Below, one piece after another: positions 32,597-42,741 of a stretch of 64,000 nucleotides of DNA. Each line of letters opens with the position of its first letter. Positions within the stretch are counted from its first letter, which is position 1. Source of the DNA: Anthostomella pinea (lineage: Eukaryota; Ascomycota; Sordariomycetes; Xylariales; Xylariaceae); contig CAUWAG010000007.1 in NCBI GenBank assembly GCA_963556695.1, positions 3,782,001-3,846,000 on the forward strand, written 5' to 3'. Below the pieces are notes generated by a model. It was not told the DNA's origin. It saw only the letters and a list, made by a program, of their open reading frames with translations, and did no database searches. The translations under genes and the position numbers were made by a program.

Positions 32597-32932
32597 CTAA
32601 CGCTGTCCCCGTGGGGCACATGGCCGTCGCACTCGGTCATTGGTAATTCCGCCTAGCGCCTCTGAGAGGGAGCTGCCCCTGAGACGTGAACTTCGGAACC
32701 AGTTGGGGATGACAGGTGCTCCCCCTGATAGCTCATCGAGAGTTCCAAGACCAACAAGTAGATGGAGGAGGATCTCCACCCTTGCGCACCATGGTTGCTG
32801 AAGCACTTCAGACATGAGACAGACAGCCTCGGGAGCTTTGCCAAGGAACCCGTCGAATATCTCCATTACAAACAGAACGCGCTCGGAGTAAGTTCTCCGG
32901 TCAAGCCTCGAGAGACGGTCTGTGATATCTCC
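32597..32932 (-). CDS. Possible partial gene (3' exon), unknown
   Basis: After a good acceptor (TTGGTAG at about 32939-32933) the minus strand reads an open frame of about 111 residues. It has helical, protein-like sequence (DRRTYSERVLFVMEIFDGF and VEILLHLLVGLGTL) and ends at 32597. No upstream exon could be identified. I recognise no family. It may be a relic. Confidence 0.25.
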   Translation of the reverse strand, partial: GDITDRLSRLDRRTYSERVLFVMEIFDGFLGKAPEAVCLMSEVLQQPWCARVEILLHLLVGLGTLDELSGGAPVIPNWFRSSRLRGSSLSEALGGITNDRVRRPCAPRGQR

Positions 32933-33207
32933 CTACCAACGGTAATCACCGGGGTGGGATATCCTCGGTCTGAAGTCCCCAGCAACCCTTGTATTGCGAA
33001 CACGACTCGAAGCCGTGGACAATGTGCCAGCTTGGCGTTTTCGAGTCTGCGGTGGTGGGACTCGGGTCACAGCACTGGGTGGGCTGTCAAGGGCACAATG
33101 GACAGGGTCGTGCTGAGATGAGTTGCTGGCGGATGCGTCCTCCTCGGTTGAGCGGTGATCCTCGTCTGGTTGGTGATCTTCGGTTGGTTGGTATTCTTTG
33201 GTTAGCT

Positions 33208-33594
33208 GGTCACATGCTCGGCCATCCTCTGTTGGCTCGTCTGAAGGATGATGATGGGGTGGTCGTCGTACGTGGGGACTGGTTGGTCCTGCTGCGCTGG
33301 ATCACTATCCTCGCATGGGGCGTCGTGCCTGGTTGGTCCCTCGTGATTGTTCTGGGCAGGGAACTCAACCAACTCAGCGTCCAGTCTTGAATCATGCTGG
33401 GATGGGTTCTTATTGCTTGTCCTGTCGTTCTGGATCTGGATTGGTGCAATTGTTTGGGCTGCGTTACCGGTGTTGTTGTCCCGTTCGTCAGCTCTGGCCA
33501 GTCTAAGATGCTGGACGTGATGGTGACCCTGGGCGGGAATGTCTGGAACTACGGCCTCTTGTATGGGCCGTGGGACAACGGGAGTTGGTCTCCG
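33208..33594 (-). CDS. Possible partial hydrophilic gene without a start
   Basis: The minus strand is open for about 128 codons with Gln/Asn/Asp/Pro-rich sequence (such as QNNHEGPTRHDAPCEDSD) ending at a stop at 33208. There is no in-frame ATG near the 5' side, but acceptor-like AG sites precede it. It could be a disordered tail of a lost gene or chance low complexity. Between 32933 and 33207 nothing is recognised. Confidence 0.22.
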
Positions 33595-34194
33595 CCTTCA
33601 CGAGCCTGGGCTGAAGAGATGTATGTCTGGGTTGGATGAATGCCCCGAATAGGGCTAGGATTCGAACCAACGATGTCCGGCGGGGTTAGGACATCCATAT
33701 ATAGGAGATGCTCAAGATCATATCGGGATGACCCAGGTTTCTCTTTCGGGGCTTGCTTGTGTTGTTTCTTGGTAGAATCGTGTTCCCTGAAAATATCTTT
33801 GCGGTTGGCGGCTACCATTCTAGCGGTTAGGGATCTTATACATAAGAAGGGCAGTACAAGCAGGGTCTTAATAACGATAATTAAAGGCGAGAAGCTGTAA
33901 AGAGAAGAACAAACATTGTATTTAAAAGAACTATGTGTAGGTTAGTAAGGCTCTAACTATCCCTGTTGCCGGTACAAGGGGACGACTTGGAAGTACAAGC
34001 CGCCAGCAAATCCATTCTTCAAGGTCCATGCGGAAGCTTTCGAGGATATCGTAGGGGACAGGCTTCTCATTGCTATTGTAGCGGTCGATACAGGCTAAGA
34101 TATATGAGTTGATATGAATAGGGGAGGGTCCTGTTAATAGTCTGAGCTGCCGTGCGAAGCTATGAATATTGCTGTGATTGCAGCGTAATCTACT
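33595..34194. other. Stretch without a supported gene
   Basis: On the minus strand, GGTTCGAATCC at about 33660 resembles a tRNA T-arm, but D-arm and acceptor partners are missing. A frame at 33931-34395 has no recognisable domain. Confidence 0.3.
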
Positions 34195-34350
34195 GCCTCG
34201 AGTCGCCTTCGGAGGAACGTTTGCAGTAGGAAACCTCGGATCTCGTGCTGCGCCTCGAATCGCCTCTACAGGAACGTTTGCGACAGAAGATCCAGATCTT
34301 TGGCTGTATCCCGAGTCTCGTGTCAGGAACGTTGATACAGTAAGATCTGG
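34195..34350. repeat. Three imperfect copies of a ~55-bp unit
   Basis: The pattern CGAGTCGCCT...AGGAACGTTTGC...GATCT recurs three times (about 34197, 34255 and 34311), with the last copy shorter. The copies are diverged, so the duplication is old. Confidence 0.55.
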
Positions 34351-34364
34351 TTGTTGTATCTGTG

Positions 34365-34475
34365 TGAAAATCCTGCTGTGGGCTAAGTGGCCCAAAATGC
34401 CCTATTGGCCTTGTTGGTGCACTGCCACCTCCTTGAACGCCACGGTGGCTTGCGTGCTATTCAACAAAACCACGG
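34365..34475 (+). mobile_element. LTR-like fragment, inverted copy of 46340-46450
   Basis: About 100 bp (AAATCCTGCTGTGGGCTAAG through GCCACGGTGGCTTGCG) matches the reverse complement of the segment near 46340-46450 with only a few differences. The shared block lies inside the putative solo LTR there, so this is probably a fragment of the same retroelement. Confidence 0.55.
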
Positions 34476-35168
34476 TACGGCGGAGATGGCCAACACCAAA
34501 CTGGGAACCGATCAGGGGCACCTGAACAGAAGAAAAAAGATACAACACTCTGAATACAATACACCAATAATCACCCTCTAATCACTGAACTCGTTTGATT
34601 ATAACAACAACCTTCATTTAGCTTGTATACGTTATTAAACAACTATTAAATCATGGCAAGCTCGGCATAACATCACTTTTTTACGGCCTTGTTAAGCTAT
34701 GGGCGTTATATCCCTTAAACGAACATAATGTTGGATCTATGCGATTCCAGCTGCAAACCATCTATACCAAGACCCACATGTATGATTAGATAAGTGATTA
34801 GATACCGGATTGCGCGGTCACTTAGCCAGACCTTGTCACGGCGAGCGTACTGAGGAGCTGGGACATGGCCGGCAGCAAGCAGCTATTACTCTATTGACGA
34901 GAATATCAAGACTAGAGAGGAAAGGAAGAGAGAGAAAGCTAGGTACAGCTGGAGGCTGTCCCTTTAAGAGGATCCTCCTGTCAGATCCTTCCCTTATTGG
35001 GAGGTATCGGCTTATCATGTGGGAAGGTCTGTGCAGGCCGTCACAACGGCTAATCTATCAAGTATAAGGGACTTCAATAAGTTGTAAATATCACATGGTG
35101 AATTGCAAGTGGGTGAAAAGATTCTATTCTTATTGGACGATATCGTCTCATGCCTGTACTATAATGGT
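34476..35168. other. Stretch without a supported gene
   Basis: 34560-34750 is AT-rich. No gene or RNA is recognised. Confidence 0.35.
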
Positions 35169-36035
35169 CTACCATGGGACAGCCCAACTTTTGGTTGGGT
35201 GAAGCAATAACTGGTTTATGTCCATGCGGCTTGGACCAAAGCTTTCCCCCTGTACAAGATCAATGGCAATGAATGAATCTTCTTCCCATTGAAGTTTGAC
35301 AGTCTCTCCTTCGCCATTTACTCGTACATATACTAAGAGAGAATCCAGGCGCTCAGAAAGACGCTTCGATATGGCACTGTCGACTTCACCATCCCGTAAA
35401 CCGTCTTTCGACACCCCAAGCCAGCTCAGAGCGTTCGGATTATCCCATTTCCAGCGCAGCCTTTCAAAGCGGAACGTGACGACTACATCTTGAAGACGGA
35501 CCTCGACACTGTCGATTCGTAACATCGGTTGGCGATCATAAGACGAGCCTTGATGTTTCGGACCTCTGCCTCCGCAGCGCTTGAGTGGTCTTCTTGCGAC
35601 TTTTGTCTTTGATGGACGGCTGTGAACGTTCGGGGCGGCGGCAGGCTTGAGCCTATGAGACTGGGCTCTGCGTCCCGAACCTCGAGCTTGGGGGTGTCTG
35701 AAAGGCCTCATTCCCTGTTCCCCTGCTGAAGAGGGGTGAATATCTGAGCCGTCGGTAAGATCGATAGGGTTGTCAGGACTCCCATCCGCTGGAACGGGAG
35801 TCTCATCGGGTGTCTCGAATAGATTCGCCCAAAAGCGCTCATCAAGATTAAAGTGAAAGAAGTCGCTCGAAGGAACAGTGTAGGCAGGTAGCGCGGGCCA
35901 GTTGTCGGGTACCACGGGGGCGTGGTCGGGAGGAATGCCCCAGAAATTGCAGTCGACATGGTCGTCGTCGCATGTATCGAGAATGCAGAGAGAAGATGGC
36001 AGTTTAGGGTCGGAAGCCCAAGGGTAGCCTAGCAT
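35169..36035 (-). CDS. Orphan with PIDLT motif (paralogue of 31383-32474)
   Basis: This is a single frame of 288 residues from an ATG at 36035. The acidic N-terminal half carries NPIDLTDGSD (about residue 88), a good SUMO-interaction consensus with trailing acidic residues. A basic Arg/Lys-rich linker (about 105-160) could be a nuclear localisation signal. The C-terminal domain repeats the paralogue's landmarks: YDRQPMLRIDSVEV, then VYVRVNGEGETVKL, ending in a Trp. It lacks the 47-residue repeats of the paralogue. It is divergently transcribed from the sirtuin-chromodomain gene across about 1.4 kb. The family and function are unknown. Confidence 0.72.
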   Translation of the reverse strand: MLGYPWASDPKLPSSLCILDTCDDDHVDCNFWGIPPDHAPVVPDNWPALPAYTVPSSDFFHFNLDERFWANLFETPDETPVPADGSPDNPIDLTDGSDIHPSSAGEQGMRPFRHPQARGSGRRAQSHRLKPAAAPNVHSRPSKTKVARRPLKRCGGRGPKHQGSSYDRQPMLRIDSVEVRLQDVVVTFRFERLRWKWDNPNALSWLGVSKDGLRDGEVDSAISKRLSERLDSLLVYVRVNGEGETVKLQWEEDSFIAIDLVQGESFGPSRMDINQLLLHPTKSWAVPW

Positions 36036-37447
36036 TTTTTTGAAGGTAGTCCGTGGTGAATGAACTGGATGGTTTTTTCTGGGAATGAAGAAAGAAAGAA
36101 AAGGAGGTAAGATAGAGATCAGGGCGCGAGCGACGGCCGCCTGCTTTAAATATTACTCCCGAGCACCCTAGCACATGGGAGCGTCTCGAATCCCAGCTGC
36201 CGTTTTCGTCCTCGCCTCAACGCTTTCCATGCGCTCCAAGGTACAGTACGCTTGGACAAGGGGCTTGACCTCCGTGGATGCCAGAATTCTTGCCCTCCGC
36301 AGTGCCTGGTGCTTCTAAAAATGGCTTGGGCAAGCTGTCAGTCGTACGAGGAGCCTTACCAGTGGACAGCCTGTCACAGAAATGATCCACATCGTCAGCA
36401 CTGCCGCGAGGCTCTCATTTTGAACGGGGGAAAGCGGCAAGAATGAATTCGCCATCCGATACCTGCGTCAAAGGACCCAAGCGAGACGGGTCAAGGCAGG
36501 CGGCCTCCGAGGTGCTCGGAATCAGTACTCTCACCAGCCAGCACAAGTGTACTGAAGCCGTTCTCCCGAGACGAAAGCCAGGGTTGCTGGCTACCTCCAG
36601 TAGGGCACTCCCATGTGTATATATGTAGTCCTGTGCTCCCTTTCGCTAAGTCGGCCTCTGTTTCTCTTCTCTCTCCTTCTCCTCATCTGCCGCCATCTTT
36701 CCCGATCTCTCCCCTCTGCTCCATTTAAAGTCGATCTTCTTTCAAGCTCCAAGTCCGTTTCGAGCACGCCCACCCTCAACGTCGGCCCGCGACCACCTTC
36801 TCTGCGGTGAGCCCAGCCTCCACACCCATCACAACACCCTAAGCCCTATTCCAACCCGATATCCAGCCTCATGACTCTATCGTCTGCAACCTGCCAATCC
36901 ATTCCATTGCACTTGCGGAGACTTCCCTTTCTTGCAGCTCGGAGTGAGTACATACCCACGCTCACGCCGCTCCTCTGCCTTCTCGTTTCTTGCCAGCAAC
37001 AACACCCTGGCTGACGGCGAGTCCCAACCAAACACCACTCCCGTCACGCTGCCGCCCGAGGCATCACCTCCAGAACTCTGACGGCCTTCCGCACCACGCC
37101 TTCCATCTATGGCGCGCGTCGCCCGGTCACGGTACGTACTCTCTCCTCGTATCGTACTCCGCCTGGCATTTCTTTTGGTCAATCCTCCACTCTGACTTTA
37201 GTCAGTGCCAAGTCCAGTACTTGCTACATCAATACCCCATCTACGACCTTCTCTTCTACGCCCTAAAGTCTCTCGCTGTACGTACATCTTCCTCTTCACC
37301 CCTAGCCTTTGAGACTTCCGCACCTGCTGCCCTTTCAGCACTTCCTGCATGACCACTCGTCGGCCTGTCGTACCGCGCTGACCCCTGCCGTTTCCAGGCA
37401 CGCATCACCCCAGGTTCCAGTGTCTCGTTGATCAGGTACCAGCCAAC
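36036..37447. promoter_or_regulatory. Divergent promoter and probable 5' leader of the sirtuin gene
   Basis: This region separates two divergent genes. A pyrimidine-rich tract lies at 36650-36722 (CTCTTCTCTCTCC type), typical of fungal core promoters on the plus strand, and a TATATATG stands just before it (about 36615). GTACGT donors at about 37131 and 37277 suggest introns in a long 5' leader. No clear upstream coding frame is seen. Confidence 0.4.
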
Positions 37448-38841
37448 ATGGCCCACGTACCTACGCTCGACCTTGTCTCTCAAAGTGATAACGAGGTTCG
37501 CGGAGACCCACATCTTAGCACCCTACTTGACGCATTCTGCTTGAAGAACGGGCTCGTCGTAATTGCTGGGTCAGGAATATCCACTTCAGCTGGAAGTACG
37601 TATTAATATCCTGCTGAATTGGAATACTAGTACTAAGACATGTTTTAGTCCCAACGTTTCGTACTAAGGATGGCCTGTTTGTCCAGCTGAAGCAGACATA
37701 CAGGCTGAAATGCTCTGGAGAAGACCTCTTTAGTGCCGATGTATTCAAATTCCCCGACAGAGCCGCAGCGTTTCTTGACATGATCCGACAATTATATGGC
37801 CAATGCAAAGAGGCTGAACCTACGCCCTTTCACTTGCTATTACAGTCAATAGCAAGAGAAGGAAGACTTCTACGGCTATATACGCAAAATATCGATGGCT
37901 TAGACACGCGGCTGAAGGAGCTCAGCACCACTGTCCCCTTGACAGCCACCAACAACGCATGGCCACTGACCATTCAGCTACATGGCAGTGTGGAGTTCAT
38001 GCAGTGCGAGAAGTGTACCAGTGTGGTCTCACTGTCCCCATGGGCCCATGGTGAAGATGATCTTCCAAATTGCACAGGTGATTGTGCACAGGATCGACGT
38101 CGACACGACATGCGGATACAACTACGGCCCGCCGTCCCTGGTCGCCTACGACCAAGAATATCGCTATACAACGAAGAGCCATATGACTCTCAAGCGATTA
38201 GCCGAGTCATCGACCATGACACGAATATCTTATCACCCGGTCCTGTGATCGTCGTTGGTACGACACTGAAAGTCCCTGGCGCTTGCCAACTTGTCCGCAA
38301 TCTCGCCAAGAAGGCCAAGGCAAACGGTTCACCCGTGATCTGGATCGCGCCCGATCGTCCGTCGAGTAATTTGAAGGGCCTATTCACGCTTATAGTCCTT
38401 GCGCAAGCAGACACGATTGCTGCAAAAGTCCTGGCCAGAACTGCTAAGACCGCATGGGATATACATAGTCTCCTCGATTGGCGTCAAAACCCAGACGACC
38501 TAGAAAGGATGCAGATACTTGTGCGATGGCCACCGGTTGGCGGAGAGGAATACGCACCGTCATATGCAGAAGAAGATGCCATACAGGAGGGCAGCCCGGA
38601 GCTCTTGTACCAGTTCTGGTCGGACAGGGGCGGACGCACCGAGGCCATTATACAAAAGTACCCCTCCCTCAACGGCCGCTTGATGTTCCACGTGTTCAAG
38701 ATACGAGATCAAATTCAATCTCGGTATCAAGTACAGTGGGTGGGATATAGTGATCAGGAAATGACATGGGAGAGCGCAGAGTACATGCACCAAGTTGCTC
38801 CTGAGTGTGTTCTGGCTTACCAAGAAAAGCGCAATATATAG
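37448..38841 (+). CDS. Sirtuin (Sir2-type deacylase) fused to C-terminal chromodomain-like modules
   Basis: Exon 1 is 37448-37595. The 53-nt intron has donor GTACGT and acceptor TTTTAG, and exon 2 is 37649-38841. The join keeps the frame (446 residues) and falls inside the NAD-binding motif. Sirtuin landmarks in order are AGSGISTSAGIPTFR (about 42-56), YTQNIDGL, QLHGS with the catalytic His, a zinc site CEKC...C...C, RPRISLYNE and VVGTTLKVPG. All catalytic residues I can check are present, so it should use NAD to deacylate lysines. From about residue 350, a shadow-like chromodomain segment (ILVRWPP...SPELLYQFW) is followed by a clearer chromodomain. The latter (about 396-442) reads FHVFKIRD...YQVQWVGYSDQEMTWES. 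Chromodomains bind methyl-lysine on histones, so a targeted histone deacylase is the inference. The gene is divergent from the PIDLT orphan. Confidence 0.85.
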
Positions 38842-39310
38842 ATATAAGGTCTAGCGATTAGGAAATCGTGGAACAAAAAGCACAGGGCACTCGACATTCA
38901 GCATTCGACATCTATATCTGCGTCAGCCCATAGTCTGCAGTCGAACAGGATATCCATGGCATAAGTTGTTTGCGATGGTTCCTCAGCGACTTAATATTAT
39001 GAAAGTATTGTTTCCGCGTCTATCTTTCACTCTCCTGGCAGGTATATGATATCGGTAACGTACACAGGATCCCTGTTTTCGCTACTCCTCTGCCTGATTA
39101 CTGTTTTGGCCCCATATTGAGTAGCTGCATGCGCACGGGCCACAGGACCTCAACCAGGGCTTAACAAGTTAAACCCAATTTAGTGACTTCCGCAAGAACG
39201 CTTGGGGGAACGTGGATAATGCCATGAACATCGCTGTTAATACCATTAAACAGAAGGTGAAACGTGTTCAAACGGAAAGTGCTCATAAGTGGATACACAT
39301 AGCCGGTGTC
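38842..39310. other. Intergenic between convergent genes
   Basis: This is the shared 3' region of the sirtuin and kinase-like genes. Nothing is recognised. Confidence 0.4.
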
Positions 39311-41598
39311 CTACCCCATGTTAATCCATCTCGATACGTTCCTCGAAACAAGATGAAGCTCTTGCGTAAACAGGTTTTTGACTCCCTGACATTTCACCCC
39401 TCGTTTCCTTTTTCGTGTCTGCCTATTAAGACTAATAAGACCGAGCGGTTGACGGTTTGGGAGTTGTGCCCTCTCGAAATCGACGACCATAATGCATCCA
39501 CTTCGCTCGTCATATAACATATTCCGCAGTTCTGCATCGCAGTGAAGAACGCCCGACTTGTGTAGTGCAACGTAGGCTTGGGTAGCCGTCTGTAGGATAT
39601 CGGCTTTGCCGATCTGGTCGGTACACTCGAACAATGGCTGCCCAGCCCAGCTGAGAAACAGGAAGTGTCCAAACACACCACTGTCGTAATAGTACGGAAG
39701 AGCCAGGTTTATCATGCCGAGACATACAGGGACGTGCTTCCCCTGGATGGGCTTCAGTCGGTCATATACCCTGCCTTCATGCTGCAAACGTCCAAGGTCC
39801 AATGCTTCCATTCCCTTGGCGACGAGGGTGTAGCCGTGTGATGAAAGCCGCACCTTGAAGAGCGCGCCGAGCGATCCACCCAGATAGAGAGGCACGCAGT
39901 CTGCATCACGACCGCGGTCCTTGGCAAGTTGGTTGCGGATAAGGCCAAGAAATTCCAGCCGATCGATGTGTTTTCGCCCGTGGGAATGGTAATTAGGACA
40001 AGTGTCATCCACTGGCCCACCATACGCCAACCCCAAAAGGCACTGCTGAGTGCAGAATGGTCGATCTTGTATTTTCGGTTTCGTCACTTGGCCTTTCGAC
40101 TGTTGCCCTCGGCCTTGCTTCGTGCTAGGGGGCTGAGGTTCTGACGTGGCTGCATTCCTACCAGAACGCCTGGGTTGGTTCGGAGTGGGGGAATGGGCAC
40201 GCTTATCGTCGTCACTGCTGTCGTTATCGTCCTCGTTCCGAGGTCCAATGTCGCTACCTGGTTGCTTGCAGCCCGAGCGGGTCCTGATCGGCGACCTCTG
40301 GAAGCCCTTCCAACGCTGGGGCTTGTATGGGGTGCCGCGCTTCTCCTTACGTACCGTCACGGGGATATCCCTCAGCACGTCGTCATACTCGACGGCCCAA
40401 AGATCAAGGCCCGCGGCTGTGTCGTGCCAGGACGCTGGGGGCGGTTCCGCGCCGATGGCTTGTAATATGAAGGCAAAAACCTGGGCGACAGCCGTACGAT
40501 GCAACCTTGTCTCGTCGCCGTCCACAACGTCCAGGTCGGGTACGCATACCGAGTAGTAGACGATAGTGGGATCATCTGGAATAGAGAGGAAGATGAAAGC
40601 CTCTCCTGTACATACGTATCCGTACTGAATACCCTTGCCGATCATATACGAAAAGAGCTGGGTGACGACGGCAGCGACCAGTGTCCTCGACGCGAAAGCG
40701 AAGCCGTCACCATGTTTATGAATTGTATCCCGTTCGGGCTGGATCTCGGAATCTAGACCCGTAACTATCTCGTCCCGGGTGAGCTTGTGTGGGGGCTTGT
40801 ATTCGATGGCCACGGCGGGGACGTTTCGGCCCTGCGAGGTCCTGTATATGCAGAACTGGTCCGCCCGGTTACCCTTTCCTCTTGCCTTGTGTCGGGTGGT
40901 CTGCCTCGGGGCTGGTGCTACAGCGCCAGCGTGCCACTGCCAATAGACATGTGCTCCAAAGGTGCCGATATAGAGTCTTTTATATCGCCGAGGTTCGTGT
41001 GGCTCTCGAATGTGATGACTCCCTGTAAACCAAGACGGGATCGCAGTGCTTCGTCCTCATAGGCCCCTTCAACCAGCTTCCTTACAGCATTTTCGACAGT
41101 GTCGCGTTCAAAATCCCTCAGGCCCAGCTCACTACTAATGGGCCGAATCAAGGATGTGACGTATTCTAACTGCTTCGAGGATGGAAAGATGGGTTGCGTG
41201 GAGAACGAGGATCTGGTTGAGAGTTAATGCCAAACTCCTTCTTGTTCTGCTGCGAAGTTGTCCCATGGGACAATCCTCTTGGGATAGATTCGTCCTGTCG
41301 GATTAGTCGTCTCGCCTTGTGTAGTCGAGGAGCGGTTGATAACTGGCTGAATGGCAAGACTCAGCAAGTGGCAGGCCTCGAGGTATTGCTGAATTGTCTG
41401 TGGCAGTGGTTCCTTGGCGCGTTCTTCGGCACTTTCGCGACGCTTCTGCTCATCTTCACGCTGGCGCTGTTCAGTCAACAAGCGGTCTTCAGCATCCGCG
41501 CGTTGTCGGTCGGCCTCCTCGCGTTGTCGGTCGGCTTCCTTGCGTTGGCGTTGCTCATCCTGAAGTAGGCGTTGTAGCCTCAAGATCTCGTCGTCCAT
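39311..41598 (-). pseudogene. Broken fungal kinase-like gene
   Basis: Three blocks belong to one fungus-specific protein. Block 1 (41598-41227) is a Glu/Arg/Gln coiled coil ending IVPWDNF. A TAA (41224-41226) follows in the same frame. Block 2 (41223 to about 40915) carries RDFERDTVENAVRKL and VTFESHTNLG. A frame change by one or two bases near 40915 leads to block 3, which starts near 40890 (ADQFCIYRTSQGRNVPAVAIEYKPPHKL, shown here only as a marker split across residues) and ends at 39311. Block 3 has a protein-kinase-like fold with HCDAELRNMLY (catalytic-loop position) and VVDFERA (metal-binding Asp). The TAA would arise from CAA by a CpA-to-TpA change. No intron explains the frame change. 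It is probably inactive. Confidence 0.7.
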
Positions 41599-42089
41599 GA
41601 AGAGCTGGAACCAATCCAACGTCTCGTTTGCTTCATGAAAAAGAGGTTGGTAGTCGGCAAGAACAAGAATGGGGATGATGAAAAGATACTGCAGACATGC
41701 AAGTAAACAGAGGGCTTGAAACTATCTACGCACGGGCATCTGCGTTATGTGGGACCAATGCACAATTGGAGGAAGGATTAGGCAAGATTAGGCACGACAG
41801 GGCGGCATGTCCAGGTAACTGGGGTAAGCCTCCTGGACCCCTCTTTCCATTATTTACAGGCCTCGACGGCATGCGGGTCTGCTGGCGGCGCCTCATCTCA
41901 GCGAGCAGCTTCCATTTGTGAAAAAAGGAAGCAAAAGTGAAGGTGTAGATGGATAGATGATGACGATCCTGGTGTTGGTGATTTACGCGTTGGTGGGTCA
42001 AACGCGCTGGGCCGTGGTGGAGTGGGCCACAGAGGGGTGATTGATGTTAGAATTCTGTGTAAGTGCGACTCTCGATGGTGTAGTCACTT
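41599..42089. other. Upstream region of the kinase-like gene
   Basis: Contains the presumed promoter. Nothing specific is recognised. Confidence 0.35.
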
Positions 42090-42325
42090 CACAGGGGAAA
42101 TCATTGGTCATTTCTCTCGCACAGGAATGACAGGGTGTCTGCCCAGTGCTACTAGCCCCTTGCCAATAATGTCGGGCCACAGTGTCCCGAGACCAATTAA
42201 AATTTACTGCCGGCCTGTACCAGCGACTAGTGCTCTTGCATGACCGGCGAAGATATCCGACTGTGCTGTAGCCCCCCGGCGGGCCTCAAGCTCACTGGAG
42301 GAGCAAGAGATGATCATTCTATGGC
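42090..42325 (-). pseudogene. Duplicated tail of the NB-ARC/TPR-type receptor gene
   Basis: The minus strand matches the last 75 or so codons of the gene at 24867-26933 (plus-strand 24853-25080) at roughly three bases in four. The reading is collinear: SSELEARRGA corresponds to TSELEARRGA, and GLGTLWPDIIG is identical. A TAA replaces a Tyr codon about two thirds of the way along. Only the extreme C-terminus was found, so this is a relic of segmental duplication. Confidence 0.72.
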
Positions 42326-42741
42326 GATCATGGGCTGGCCCAGATCCATTTGGTTCAGATTATTGGGTTGGCCCCGTGTGTTGTATTGTCTTGTCCTGCG
42401 CTCCTTGAGCGTGCAGGAAATTTGTGATGTCTGCCCTCTGGGCGGGTCAGATGCCGGACCGGTCTACATTTCCGGTCCCTATTCAACACATGGTGATGGC
42501 ATTTGGAATTAGGTGGCCGGAAAGCAGGGGTGGCTGGAAAGTAGGGGTCCGACGTCAAATAAGTGGGACAGATAAAGATAAGACCCCTCAACTTCGATGT
42601 CTTAGTACAAGCTGAACCTGCGCCAGCTACCTCGAAATCACATCACCTATGATAATGTGCCGGCCTTCTATCGTGAGTAGACAGAGGCACACTGGCTGTA
42701 TCTCCGTTTTTATATTCAGTGAGCCGGAATGTTCTGCGACA
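42326..42741. other. Upstream region of the hydrolase gene
   Basis: No gene is recognised. An in-frame upstream ATG at 42649 exists, but the predicted N-terminal extension lacks coding character. Confidence 0.35.

Noticed and set aside
33640..33720. tRNA gene on the minus strand (GGTTCGAATCC T-arm-like)
   Set aside because: The T stem has mismatches, there is no D-arm or acceptor 5' strand at the right distance, and no anticodon loop fits.
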